64,000 bases of DNA from JBCCJA01 sp039045975 (GTDB lineage: Bacteria; Planctomycetota; Planctomycetia; Planctomycetales; Planctomycetaceae). The stretch lies in the NCBI GenBank assembly GCA_039045975.1, contig JBCCJA010000006.1:50414-114413 (forward strand), in the 5' to 3' direction. This document shows positions 8,942-16,483 of the stretch, in pieces. How positions within the stretch are numbered: position 1 is the first letter of the stretch; every line of letters starts with the position of its first letter. The position numbers and the translations under genes were made by a program. A model generated the notes under the pieces. The model was not told the origin of the DNA and ran no database searches. It worked only from the letters and a program-made list of their open reading frames with translations.

Positions 8942-9756
8942 GGCTCCGTCTCGTCAAAGGCCTGGGTCGCGCCGGCGACCGCGAAGGTCGCGTCGCTCGT
9001 GGTCGCCTCGTCGAAGGCCTGCGTCCCGCCGGCGGAGGAGGGGCCGCCGGTGGGGTTTTCCCAGGCGGCGTCGAAGTCGGTGCCCGACTGCTTCACGAGC
9101 ACCTGGCCGGCCGTCCCGCCGCCGGGCAACGCCCCCGCGCCGGCGACGATCGCCGAACCGTCGATCGTGATCAGGTCGTTCGCGACGCTGACGCCGATCC
9201 CGCCGGACCCCTCAACGGTGCGGAACTCGAGGACGGAGCCGGTCTTGCCCCCGGTCAATCCGGTCCCGCCGCCGACGTCGGCCGTCGTGTTGGCCTCGCC
9301 GAGCGCCGCGAGCCGCGTGTCGTTGCCCAGCACCACCTCGCCGGCGGCCGCGTCGCCGGCGGCCGGGGCGTCGAGGAGGGCGGCTGTGCCGAGGTCGCTG
9401 ATGTCGTTCGCCAGGTGGGCGTGTCCGTCGAGTGCGAACAACGCCGCCGAATCCGACGACAGATAGCGGGCGTCGCCCCGGGCCTGGTTCAGGTACTGGG
9501 GGTGGTCGTCGTCGCCGAGGCCCGACAACGCGCCGTGGTCGGTCGTGCCGCCGCCGCCGCCCGTTCCGAGCCGGGAGTCGCTCCCGAGCACGACCTCGTC
9601 GGCGGCCGCGTCACCGCTCGCGGGGACGTCCCGTGACGCCGCGGTGCCGGCGTCGGTGACGTCGGCGAGTCCGTGCGTGTGGCCCAGCGGGGCGTACCGC
9701 CCGTCGGCGTCGGCCTCGGTCAGTCCGCCGGCGGTGTTGATGGGGATCGTCGCCAC
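8938..9756 (-). CDS. Tail fibre-like protein with GHTH-type repeats
   Basis: A 272-residue, Gly/Ala/Asp-rich protein. It carries repeated phage fibre motifs: YAPLGHTHGLADVTDAGTAA near the N-terminus, DDDHPQYLNQARGDARYL in the middle and LDGHAHLANDISDLGTAA after it. Such His-containing loops are typical of trimeric tail-fibre shafts. The units VVLGSDSRLG and VVLGNDTRLA also repeat. The C-terminus has a duplicated TQAFDE element. The start is GTG with no clear ribosome site; tandem hairpins lie just upstream. It is the first gene of the tail-like trio that continues to 6,489. Confidence 0.72.
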   Translation of the reverse strand: MATIPINTAGGLTEADADGRYAPLGHTHGLADVTDAGTAASRDVPASGDAAADEVVLGSDSRLGTGGGGGTTDHGALSGLGDDDHPQYLNQARGDARYLSSDSAALFALDGHAHLANDISDLGTAALLDAPAAGDAAAGEVVLGNDTRLAALGEANTTADVGGGTGLTGGKTGSVLEFRTVEGSGGIGVSVANDLITIDGSAIVAGAGALPGGGTAGQVLVKQSGTDFDAAWENPTGGPSSAGGTQAFDEATTSDATFAVAGATQAFDETEP

Positions 9757-9778
9757 AACGCGGTCCGTCGCACCGAAT

Positions 9779-9826
9779 GCCGCGGAGATGGGTCATCTCC
9801 GCGGCGAAACCTGCCGCGATGGCAGG
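9779..9826. terminator. Tandem perfect hairpins upstream of the tail fibre-like gene
   Basis: Two stem-loops lie 20 bases before the fibre gene start. The first pairs GCCGCGGAGATG (9779-9790) with CATCTCCGCGGC (9794-9805), a perfect 12-bp stem with a 3-base loop. The second pairs CCTGCC with GGCAGG (9810-9826). On the minus strand the second comes first. No U-run follows either stem, so a partial terminator or mRNA-protecting element separating the 9.85 kb gene from the tail genes is only a suggestion. Confidence 0.5.
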
Positions 9827-9851
9827 GCCTAATTAAGCCTCGGAATGGGCC

Positions 9852-10382
9852 TCAGCCGCCCGCCTCGCGGCGGAGCGTCATAGTCGCCGCGGCGAGCCGT
9901 CCGGAGCCCGCAGGGGACGGCTCATGGCCCGCGGCGGGCCCCGCCGCGTCACCGTCGGCGGCGTCGGTGCCGCCCTCGTCGCTGGGTGTCGCCCCCGCCG
10001 ACGCCGTGTCCCGTTCGGGCGGGTCGTCGTCGGACCGTTTGTCGGCCGGGGGCTCCGGATCGTTGTCGTCGGCTTGGGCGCCGTCGGCCGGGGCGAGGGC
10101 GAGGATCTCCGCGAGCTGCTCCGCGGTCAGCGGGGCCTTCTCGTGTTCGGTGGCGGCGAGCTTTTCGAGGGCGGCCCGCTGCCGCGGGTCGGCGACGTCG
10201 ATCGACCCCGTCTCGTTCCATTCGGAGACGACCGCCCCGAGCGTGACGGTCTCTTCGCCGGCGTCGCCGGCGAAGGCGACCTTTGCCCGTGAGCCGGTCA
10301 GGCCCTCCAGGCTGACGGCGAGCGTCACGCCGAGGGCGTCGGGCAGTTCCGCGATCACGATCGCGGTCGTTTCGGATTCCAT
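9852..10382 (-). CDS. Unknown phage protein with acidic C-terminal tail
   Basis: A 176-residue protein starting MESETTAIVIAELPDALG. An AAAGGA ribosome site lies 7-8 bases upstream. The first ~85 residues are ordered and beta-rich (VTLAVSLEGLTGSRAKVAFAG), followed by a helix with LTAEQLAEILALA. Residues about 105-165 are a disordered Asp/Ala/Glu/Pro stretch. It lies between a 68-residue gene and the tail fibre-like gene. No family is recognised. Confidence 0.6.
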   Translation of the reverse strand: MESETTAIVIAELPDALGVTLAVSLEGLTGSRAKVAFAGDAGEETVTLGAVVSEWNETGSIDVADPRQRAALEKLAATEHEKAPLTAEQLAEILALAPADGAQADDNDPEPPADKRSDDDPPERDTASAGATPSDEGGTDAADGDAAGPAAGHEPSPAGSGRLAAATMTLRREAGG

Positions 10383-10421
10383 GGGTTCCTTTCGGAAAAC
10401 CGGGGCGGGCGCCGGCCGCGA

Positions 10422-10628
10422 CTACTCGATGTCGTCGGACGGTCCGTCGTCCTCGAGCGGCGGTTGCGGAACGTCGCCCGCCTCGCGTTCGAGGCGGCTC
10501 TGGCGGAGGGCGAGCTCGGCGATGACGCCGGTCCCGTCGTCGCCGGTGGCGCGGATGTCGGCGACCGGCCGGCCCTGTTCGTCGTAGGAGACGCCGATCG
10601 GGCCCCGGGTTGTGATGACAGTCAGCAT
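10422..10628 (-). CDS. Small unknown phage protein
   Basis: A 68-residue protein starting MLTVITTRGPIGVSYDEQG with a good GGAGG ribosome site upstream. It has a beta-rich start, one helix (VIAELALRQSRLEREAG) and an acidic tail ending in SDDIE. It is separated by gaps of about 40-55 bases from both neighbours, unlike the overlapping genes to its right. No family is recognised. Confidence 0.6.
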   Translation of the reverse strand: MLTVITTRGPIGVSYDEQGRPVADIRATGDDGTGVIAELALRQSRLEREAGDVPQPPLEDDGPSDDIE

Positions 10629-10684
10629 GGCCGCCTCCGTGCGGTGGGTTTGAGGTTCCGCGGGTCAGGTTTGGGGAACGGGGT

Positions 10685-11209
10685 TCAGTCGCCGAAGTCG
10701 GCGGCCGTGAACGAGTGCGGGACGTAGGGGTCGGTCCGGATCGTGCCGTGCCATAGGCGGGCGACGTCGTTCGCCTTGCGGTGTCCGACCAGTCGGCCAC
10801 GCACCTCGTAGTCTTCGATGAGCACGTACGCCGGGAGGCCGGTCACGGAGGCGCGTTTGGCGAGTTCCCGGCCGCGGGGCTCGTCGGTGTCGACGACGCG
10901 GATGTAGGCCCCGACGCCGTTGCCGACCGTCGCGTCGTAGTCGGTGATGAGCCGCGGCACGGTTTCGGCCCAGGCCTTGTCGCACGCGTCGCAGCCGTCG
11001 CGGGTGAACAGCAGCAGCTGCCGCGTGCGGGCCCGAGCGGACCGCGGCGCGACGACCGGCTCGACCCGGTCTCCGGGACGGTCGGGCAGGAACCGGAACG
11101 AACGGCTGTCGGTCGGCCGCTCGGCGCGGAGCAGGTCTTGGGCGTCGGCCGACGCCACCGGCGGGAGCAGCGCGGCCACGCACAAAACACACATGCGGGG
11201 GATATTCAC
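10685..11209 (-). CDS. Secreted thioredoxin-fold protein
   Basis: A 174-residue protein from GTG 11209, which overlaps the protease stop as GTGA. Residues 1-23 form a signal peptide (MCVLCVAALLPPVASA), so it is exported. The catalytic pair C73-D-A-C76 lies in LLLFTRDGCDACDKAW, and a likely cis-Pro site is in VTGLPAYVLIED, both typical of thioredoxin-fold oxidoreductases. It follows the membrane-anchored papain-like protease whose active site needs a reduced Cys, suggesting the two act together outside the cytoplasm. ATG 11194 is an alternative start but leaves a shorter signal peptide. Confidence 0.75.
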   Translation of the reverse strand: MNIPRMCVLCVAALLPPVASADAQDLLRAERPTDSRSFRFLPDRPGDRVEPVVAPRSARARTRQLLLFTRDGCDACDKAWAETVPRLITDYDATVGNGVGAYIRVVDTDEPRGRELAKRASVTGLPAYVLIEDYEVRGRLVGHRKANDVARLWHGTIRTDPYVPHSFTAADFGD

Positions 11210-12333
11210 GACGCGAGGACCGTAAGGGTGTCGGGCGGGCCGCGGCGGGGGCCGAGGCCGAGGAAGTGGAAGTCGGTCTCCAATGGCGGGAACCCGTCGA
11301 AGGCGGAAACGGCGAACGTGTCGCTCGGGCTCTCCGCCAGGGCGACCTCGACGTCCTCGAACGTGACCCAGAAGCCGCCCGGCGGCTCGCCCTGCAGCGG
11401 CTCGGCCCCGAACAGCGGCTCGGCGGAGACGGGCCACGAGTTCTGGAAATAGAAGTAGCCGCTGCGGCCCGCGGTGCCGTCGAAGCCGGTCACGGCCATG
11501 CAGTGATGCCACGTCTTGTCGCGGACGCCGACCAGCCTCCCGTCGGCCTCGCGGACTCGGGAAAAGCCGAGCTTGGAGCAGATCGCGACCGGATAGCCGT
11601 TGGCGACGGCGATCGCGGCGGAGCGGGCGTCGGGGATCTTCGCGGTCGTCCGCACGACCGACATCTCGGCCTGGTCGAGCAGGGCCGCCGGCGGCCCGCC
11701 GGGGCCGCCCCATTGGCGCGAGACGTCGCCCGAGTACTCCGGGATCGCCGGCCCCTCCAGCCGCAGCACGCCGCGTGTCACCGCCTCGGCCGCCAGGGCC
11801 CCGAGCGAGCCGTCCCCGCGGATGAAGCGGGCGTACGCTTCGGGCGCGAGTCGCTCCTTGGCGACCGCCCGAGACAGGCCGTAGACGAACGACGGGTGGA
11901 CCTCGCGGAAGACGCCGAAGCCGCGGGCGGCGTTCACGCCGAGGTGCGTCTCGATCGCCGTCGCCCAGCCCTGGCCGACGCAGTCGCCGACCTCCTGGGG
12001 GACCAGCGGCGGGTGGCGGCCGAGATAGTTCTTCAGCGGCTCCCACAGCCGCACGTTGACGGTGCGGAGGTCGACGTCGTCACCGGCCCGCGTCCCGGGG
12101 ATCTCGCCGGGGCGGGCCAAGCTGAAAACCGGGCGCGTCTCCGAGAGTTCGCGGACCTCTTGCGAGAACTCGTCGCCGACCCAGCCTTCGAAGCGGCAGC
12201 CGTCGTCGTCGCACCCGGCGTCGTGGGGCTTAAGCCAGGCGGCGCACGCGAGCACGGCCGCGGCCGCCAAGAGGATCAAAAACACGTCGCCGCGGGTGAA
12301 GCCTCGGCGGGCGGTGGGAGCATTAGCGGACAC
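11206..12333 (-). CDS. Membrane-anchored papain-like cysteine protease
   Basis: A 375-residue protein. Residues 16-34 are an N-terminal membrane anchor (VFLILLAAAAVLACAAWL). The papain catalytic set is complete: oxyanion Gln113 and nucleophile Cys118 in PQEVGDCVGQGWATAIE keep the Q-x5-C... spacing step seen in papain (Q five residues before C), His276/277 in KTWHHCMAVTGFDG, and Asn298 with Trp300 in FQNSWP. It overlaps the upstream membrane-protein gene by 11 bases and the thioredoxin-like gene downstream by GTGA. C1-type peptidases are unusual in a phage late region. Substrate unknown; envelope or tail maturation are possible. Confidence 0.82.
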   Translation of the reverse strand: MSANAPTARRGFTRGDVFLILLAAAAVLACAAWLKPHDAGCDDDGCRFEGWVGDEFSQEVRELSETRPVFSLARPGEIPGTRAGDDVDLRTVNVRLWEPLKNYLGRHPPLVPQEVGDCVGQGWATAIETHLGVNAARGFGVFREVHPSFVYGLSRAVAKERLAPEAYARFIRGDGSLGALAAEAVTRGVLRLEGPAIPEYSGDVSRQWGGPGGPPAALLDQAEMSVVRTTAKIPDARSAAIAVANGYPVAICSKLGFSRVREADGRLVGVRDKTWHHCMAVTGFDGTAGRSGYFYFQNSWPVSAEPLFGAEPLQGEPPGGFWVTFEDVEVALAESPSDTFAVSAFDGFPPLETDFHFLGLGPRRGPPDTLTVLAS

Positions 12334-12901
12334 GTTCGAGCCCCTGGGCGAGTGAATCGAGGAGCAGCCGGATCTCGCCGCGGCGGTCGATCAGGCGTGC
12401 GGAGATCGCGTCGGAGACGTCGCGGGTGACGACCGACTGGAAGTCGGCCCAGGCCCGTCCGTCGATCGGCCGTCCGACGAACCCGCCGACGGAGCGGAAC
12501 GCCCGCTCGGCCGCCTCGGGGCCGTCGGCGTCGACACCCTCGCCGGCGCGGCGGAACGCGGCGGCGAGCGCCGCGGCCTCGGCCCGGGCGTCGCGGCTGC
12601 GGACCTCGCGGGCGGCCCGCGAGGCCCGGTCGGCGATCTGGGCTATGCGGCCGCGGGCGGCCGGCCGCACGTCGTCCCGCCGCCCGCCGTCGTCAGGGGG
12701 CGGCGGCCCGAAAGGGTCGAGATAGCCGTCGACCCAGGCGCGCGTCTCGGGGTGCAGGTCGGCGCGGAAGGTGAACGTCACCGGCAGGGCCGACGGCAGT
12801 TCGACGCCCCACCAGCGGGCGAGGAGCAGTAGCCCGACGACGCCGAGCACCGTGAGGGCGACACGGCGGGCGGCCGACGGCTTCGCGGACTCAGCCGTCA
12901 T
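12323..12901 (-). CDS. Membrane-anchored helical phage protein
   Basis: A 192-residue protein from ATG 12901. One membrane segment lies near the N-terminus (VALTVLGVVGLLLLARWW, about 14-31). The rest is largely helical and rich in Ala and Arg, with a likely coiled coil at 85-125 (IADRASRAAREVRSRDARAE). It overlaps the gene before it by 11 bases and the protease gene after it by 11. It probably belongs to one envelope-located group with the protease and thioredoxin-like protein. No family is recognised. Confidence 0.6.
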   Translation of the reverse strand: MTAESAKPSAARRVALTVLGVVGLLLLARWWGVELPSALPVTFTFRADLHPETRAWVDGYLDPFGPPPPDDGGRRDDVRPAARGRIAQIADRASRAAREVRSRDARAEAAALAAAFRRAGEGVDADGPEAAERAFRSVGGFVGRPIDGRAWADFQSVVTRDVSDAISARLIDRRGEIRLLLDSLAQGLERVR

Positions 12902-13283
12902 CACCGTCCCCGGGGTCTCGGTCGGCGACGACGTCCTCGAGGACGCGGCCGCCGAGGGCTTCGGTGCGGAGCCGGTCGGCCAGTTCTTCTGCGAGGGCGA
13001 GCCCGAGGACGCGGGGGCCGTGAACGCGGCGAAACATGGCCGGGGCGTCTGCCCCCTCGTCGGTCTGGCGTTCGGCATCGGCCGGCGTGCCGGCGAAGAC
13101 GAAGCCGTCGTAACGCCGGCCGAGTTCATCGAGCAGTTCGCCGTCGGCCGCGTCGGCGACCGGCCCGGAAGGCGTGGCCGCCGCGGCCGGGAACGGCAGG
13201 CCGCAGAACCGCAGCAGCGGGACGAGCACGCGGCGGATCGCGGGCCAGTGGCGGCGGACGACCGCGAAGGTTTCCGGAATCAC
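12891..13283 (-). CDS. Unknown phage protein
   Basis: A 130-residue protein from GTG 13283 overlapping the upstream stop as GTGA. It begins with an amphipathic segment IPETFAVVRRHWPAIRRVLV followed by a short hydrophobic patch (LLRFCGLPFPAAAA) that may touch a membrane. The C-terminal half is helical (VLGLALAEELADRLRTEALG) with an acidic end. No family is recognised. The frame is favoured over its antisense competitor because of the unbroken chain of overlapping starts. Confidence 0.5.
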   Translation of the reverse strand: MIPETFAVVRRHWPAIRRVLVPLLRFCGLPFPAAAATPSGPVADAADGELLDELGRRYDGFVFAGTPADAERQTDEGADAPAMFRRVHGPRVLGLALAEELADRLRTEALGGRVLEDVVADRDPGDGDDG

Positions 13284-13450
13284 GACTCCTCCCAGAACGA
13301 GGGGACGTCGGGCGGGTCGGGCAGGTCTGGCGTCGGCGGGAAGTACAGCTGCTTCACGAAGAACCACATCCACGCCGCCACGGCGAGGATGCAGGCGCCG
13401 ACCGCGAGGTCGCGGAACCGGCGGGCGAAATCGGGCCGGGGCTCGCTCAC
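13280..13450 (-). CDS. Small single-span membrane protein
   Basis: A 56-residue protein from GTG 13450, overlapping the upstream stop as GTGA and the downstream start as GTGA. After a short basic cytoplasmic start (EPRPDFARRFRD) comes one membrane segment (LAVGACILAVAAWMWFFV), then an external Pro/Asp-rich tail (PPTPDLPDPPDVP). Size and topology would fit a holin or spanin-like part, but nothing specific supports lysis. Confidence 0.5.
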   Translation of the reverse strand: MSEPRPDFARRFRDLAVGACILAVAAWMWFFVKQLYFPPTPDLPDPPDVPSFWEES

Positions 13451-13797
13451 GCCGCCTCCGCCGCCATCAGGTCGTCGTGTTCCTCGAACGACAGCTCGAA
13501 CGTCTTCCGGCCGGTGAGCTCGTTTTTGATCTTGGCGTGCAGCTCGGGGTCGCGGGTCTGGAGTTCGGTCGACCAGGCGACCCGCTTCGCCTTGCCTTTC
13601 AGGCCGAGCACGAAGCGGCCGATCCGCCGGGACTTGTTCTTCGCCGCGGCCACGAACAGCTGCAGCGCGGCGTTGAGGGCCTTGAACTCGGCCTCGTCGG
13701 CGGCGATCTCGTCGGCGAAGGCTTGCTTGCGGGCCGCGATCGAGTCGCGGAGCTCGGCGTACCGCTCGGCGTCTTCGATCGTCGGGTCGGCGGCCAT
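13447..13797 (-). CDS. Helical unknown phage protein, first gene of the late-side set
   Basis: A 116-residue protein starting MAADPTIEDAERYAELRD. It is almost wholly helical, with a first part (AFADEIAADEAEFKALNAAL) followed by a basic segment (KNKSRRIGRFVLGLKGKAKR). It is the first gene of the leftward set that runs to the capsid gene. The 160 bases upstream, between it and a rightward gene, should contain the promoter(s); I see no convincing sigma-70 or sigma-28 consensus there. No family is recognised. Confidence 0.6.
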   Translation of the reverse strand: MAADPTIEDAERYAELRDSIAARKQAFADEIAADEAEFKALNAALQLFVAAAKNKSRRIGRFVLGLKGKAKRVAWSTELQTRDPELHAKIKNELTGRKTFELSFEEHDDLMAAEAA

Positions 13798-13957
13798 CGT
13801 GCGATCCGGTCTGTCCGTGACGTCGGTCGGCGGGCTAGGCTGTCGGGGCCGGCGTCCCTGCCGTGCGTCGCCTCCTTGGCGAACCCCGATTCCCCGCCCG
13901 GGAACGCGGAGGGTTACGCTTCGTCAGAGGGATGTGCGCAATTCATGGGGCCGGGGA

Positions 13958-14317
13958 ATGCCCGAGACGGCCTGCGGGCGGCCGCGACACGACGTCGCAG
14001 CCCGCGGATTCAAAGAGACAGACCGCGTCGAAAAAAAACTGGTCGACGCGTGGATCGGCGACTGCGATGTGCGCCGCCGGCTCGTGCTGGCGGCCCGCGC
14101 GGTCGCCGGCGGGGCGACGTATGTCGACGCGACCGCGATCGCCCCCTGCGACTCACGGCACCTTCGTCGGCGCATCGACGCGTTCGAGCGGACGATCGAG
14201 AGGGCCTGGGACGCGATCGACGCCGGCCTCTCGGTCGCCGAAGCCGTCGCCTCGATTCGCGGGGCGCGGCAGGCCCGCCGGCGACGCGTCGACCGCCGGC
14301 GGGTGCGGGCGGCCTAA
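13958..14317 (+). CDS. Rightward unknown phage protein, possibly regulatory
   Basis: A 119-residue protein starting MPETACGRPRHDV, the only rightward gene seen in the prophage. The body VEKKLVDAWIGDCDVRRRLV, then RHLRRRIDAFERTIERAWDA, is helical and basic and could include a helix-turn-helix (GGATYVDATAIAPCDSRHLR). Its TAA stop overlaps the TAG stop of the leftward gene at 14,314 (shared CTAA). It sits between the two leftward gene sets, where phages often keep a control gene. The start has only weak ribosome-site support. Confidence 0.5.
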   Translation: MPETACGRPRHDVAARGFKETDRVEKKLVDAWIGDCDVRRRLVLAARAVAGGATYVDATAIAPCDSRHLRRRIDAFERTIERAWDAIDAGLSVAEAVASIRGARQARRRRVDRRRVRAA

Positions 14318-14616
14318 CCGGCGTTTTCGATCGCGTCGAGCAAGTCCCGGTGTTCTTCCGGAGACAGCGTCGCGGTCGTGCGGCAGAGGCCGCCGTCCCG
14401 TCTGGTGTAGACGAACTCGACGAAGTGGGCGAACCAGGCCACCGGCCGGTCGGGGGCGAGTGCGACCGTTTCGAGCGTGAGCAGGTCGACCTGGCCGTAG
14501 TCGACGCCGCCGGCGACGAGCCCGACGCGGACACACGGATGGGTACTCGCCACAGCGGTCTCCGGTTCTCGCCTCGTCCCGTCGGTCCGAACAGGGTGAT
14601 ACACCGCGGCTGTCAT
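14314..14616 (-). CDS. Unknown phage protein, last gene of the early operon
   Basis: A 100-residue protein starting MTAAVYHPVRTDG, overlapping the previous stop by ATGA. It has a beta-rich middle (YGQVDLLTLETVALAPDRPV, FVEFVYTRRDGGLC) and a helical C-terminus with SPEEHRDLLDAIENAG. Its stop codon overlaps the stop of the rightward gene on the other strand, so transcripts from the two sides meet here. No family is recognised. Confidence 0.6.
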   Translation of the reverse strand: MTAAVYHPVRTDGTRREPETAVASTHPCVRVGLVAGGVDYGQVDLLTLETVALAPDRPVAWFAHFVEFVYTRRDGGLCRTTATLSPEEHRDLLDAIENAG

Positions 14617-14966
14617 TTCCCGGAACGCCGCTCGTTCGGCTCCGGCCCGGCATCGCGGGCGGCCCGCTCGGCCGCCAGCTCTTCGATCCGGTCGGCGGCG
14701 TCGGTCAGGCTGATGACGACGTCGTGCCCGACGAGTTCCGGCACCAGCTGCCGCGCGAACCGCCGCAGCCGCGCGACCCGCGTCGCGTCCGACTCCGCGA
14801 GCGACGCCGTCCGCGGGTTCAGCACGAAGTGCTCGGCGACGCCGGCCACGAGCGCGATCGCGGTCGAAACCTTGTTGGCCCCGACCGTCTCCAGCCGCTG
14901 CTGCGCGTGCCCGCGGGCGACCTCGGCGGCGTCTAGCACCTTCCGCACGGCGCGTCTCACCGTCAC
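14613..14966 (-). CDS. Helical unknown phage protein
   Basis: A 117-residue protein from GTG 14966 overlapping the J-domain gene stop as GTGA. It is helical, starting TVRRAVRKVLDAAEVARGHA, with a hydrophobic helix STAIALVAGVAEHFVL and a C-terminal charged helix (AADRIEELAAERAARDAG). Next gene overlaps by ATGA. No family is recognised. Confidence 0.55.
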   Translation of the reverse strand: MTVRRAVRKVLDAAEVARGHAQQRLETVGANKVSTAIALVAGVAEHFVLNPRTASLAESDATRVARLRRFARQLVPELVGHDVVISLTDAADRIEELAAERAARDAGPEPNERRSGK

Positions 14967-15637
14967 AGCCTGACGCCGTAGTGCCGCTCGACGGTGACGA
15001 TCGCGTCTTCCAGCTGCTTCCACAGCGAAGGGTCGCCGTTGTTCCTGTCGGGGTGACAACGGGCACGGGCGCGTCTGACCACGCCCTTTAATTCGCTCGG
15101 CAGTTTCGCCGTCGTCAGCCCGGCGAGACGGACGAGGACGACGCGGGCGTCGGCCTCGGTCCGGGTCGTGTCGGACCCCGCGGCGACGCCGGCGTCGTGC
15201 GGCAGCCGGGCGTTCCCGCCGTACTGGGCGTCCGACTCGCCGACCTCGTGACGGCCGACCGCCCGCAACGCTTCGAGGTGCAAGACGACCGCCCGGACGT
15301 TGTGGTGCCAGATTCTATATTTGTCGCTCGGGTAGCTCTTCGGGCCGAACCTCGTGTCGGCCGAGACGATCACGCCGGGGTAGCCAACCGTCGCCCGGGC
15401 CCGCGGCGATCCGTCGACCCGGAAGTCTTCGGGCGGCACGTCGACCTCGATCACGACGTTTCGGCCCGATATGTGCCTGAGCGTGTCGAACAGGTCGGCG
15501 AGCGTCTCGTCGAGCGAACGGCGGAACTGTCCGTCCGCGAACTGGCGACGCCGATCTCCCGGCCAAGTACGGAGCGGCCGGTAGCGGAACCCGTATCGGT
15601 CCACCGACCCGAAGCCGTCAGGCGTCCGTCGTCCCAT
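14963..15637 (-). CDS. Phage protein with C-terminal J-domain-like HPD motif
   Basis: A 224-residue protein. The C-terminal ~50 residues read VVRRARARCHPDRNNGDPSL followed by a helix with LEDAIVTVERHYG. This carries the HPD tripeptide and N/D-rich turn of DnaJ J-domains, which stimulate Hsp70. The N-terminal part has YRPLRTWPGDRR, and IEVDVPPEDFRVDGSPRARA in the middle; no family is recognised there. A 15-bp element shared with the next leftward gene start lies 21 bases upstream of its ATG. Recruiting host DnaK for replication or assembly is an inference, by analogy with phage systems that use Hsp70. Confidence 0.65.
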   Translation of the reverse strand: MGRRTPDGFGSVDRYGFRYRPLRTWPGDRRRQFADGQFRRSLDETLADLFDTLRHISGRNVVIEVDVPPEDFRVDGSPRARATVGYPGVIVSADTRFGPKSYPSDKYRIWHHNVRAVVLHLEALRAVGRHEVGESDAQYGGNARLPHDAGVAAGSDTTRTEADARVVLVRLAGLTTAKLPSELKGVVRRARARCHPDRNNGDPSLWKQLEDAIVTVERHYGVRL

Positions 15638-15658
15638 GAATCTCGTTCCAGATCGCGA

Positions 15659-15673
15659 CCGAATTAAGAAACC
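15659..15673 (-). promoter_or_regulatory. 15-bp repeated element GGTTTCTTAATTCGG, copy 1
   Basis: On the minus strand, GGTTTCTTAATTCGG lies 21 bases before the J-domain gene. An identical 15-mer precedes the gene at 16,474, and its TTCTTAATT core also precedes csrA. AT-rich 9-mers are rare in this GC-rich DNA. It could be a phage promoter element or a translation signal; no paired second element is clear. Confidence 0.4.
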
Positions 15674-15696
15674 GTAATCCTGCCGACGGCCGTGCC

Positions 15697-15723
15697 GCGG
15701 CCCCGGAACCAGACCGGGGCCGC
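15697..15723. terminator. Strong GC hairpin between two early-operon genes
   Basis: GCGGCCCCGG (15697-15706) pairs perfectly with CCGGGGCCGC (15714-15723) around a 7-base loop. It lies between the stop at 15,749 and the start at 15,637. No U-run follows, so it may be a weak terminator or an mRNA end-protecting stem. Confidence 0.4.
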
Positions 15724-15748
15724 GACGATCGGCTTCACGGTCCCGGCC

Positions 15749-16474
15749 TCAGGCGACGTTCGCCTCACGGGCCATCACGCGTTCGAGCGGGGTGAGGTCC
15801 CACTCGGCCAGCTTCACGAACACGTCGCCGGCGACGTGCTTCAGCAGAAACGGGTCGGGGCTGTCGACGGCCTCGGCGGGCCGCGACTCCCACCGCTCGA
15901 CCTCGAACAGCGTGTGCCAGTCCGAGAGCCGGCCCGCCTCCGGCCGCACCCGCAGCGGCAGGTGCGGCACCCGGGCGAAGGCTTCGACGCCAACAGATGC
16001 CGGCGCGGCCGGCATAGCCGGGCGACGCGAACGTGCAAGTTTTCGCTCTATACCGAGTCCCATGGCCTGGACGATCTCGGCGTGCTCCCGACCGATCACT
16101 TCCCGCGTGTCACGCGACAAGAGCATTTCCGACGAGTTCTTCCGGCGCATCATCACCTCGCGGGTGTCGATACGGCCCGCCTTGCCGGTGACGCTGTTGA
16201 AGCGGGCGAAGTTCGAGCCCCGCTCCCAGACGAAGTCGACCCGGTCGGCCGCCGTGGCGGCGATCGCCAGTTTCGGACGGCCGGCGTTGTCGACCGGGGA
16301 CTCACGAATCGCCCGCGAGACGTCGATCAGCGTGAACCCCTCGGCGAGGTACCAATAGATCATCCGCTCCTGCTTATAGAACCGGCGGTTGTCACGGGGG
16401 ACCCGCCGCCGCTTGTGTTCGCGGTGTTTTTCCCGCGCCTCTTCCCGCGTCATCTCGATCGTCGCCACGTCCAT
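15749..16474 (-). CDS. Unknown phage protein
   Basis: A 241-residue protein starting MDVATIEMTREEAREKHREH with GGGAG upstream. The N-terminus is very basic (HKRRRVPRDNRRFYKQERM), followed by a helical stretch with FTLIDVSRAIRESP that could be a helix-turn-helix. The centre has REVMMRRKNSSEMLLSRDTR. The C-terminal third (LHLPLRV-like strands, ending in WDLTPLERVMAREANVA) is different in character. DNA or RNA binding is possible from the charge; no family is recognised. The shared 15-bp element precedes it. Confidence 0.55.
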   Translation of the reverse strand: MDVATIEMTREEAREKHREHKRRRVPRDNRRFYKQERMIYWYLAEGFTLIDVSRAIRESPVDNAGRPKLAIAATAADRVDFVWERGSNFARFNSVTGKAGRIDTREVMMRRKNSSEMLLSRDTREVIGREHAEIVQAMGLGIERKLARSRRPAMPAAPASVGVEAFARVPHLPLRVRPEAGRLSDWHTLFEVERWESRPAEAVDSPDPFLLKHVAGDVFVKLAEWDLTPLERVMAREANVA

Positions 16475-16483
16475 CGGTCACTC

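Noticed and set aside
13860..14317. Other + strand frames over 13.86-14.48 kb
   Set aside because: The frame reading VEKKLVDAWIGD is the only one with protein-like helices; the others are Arg/Ser/Pro-rich.
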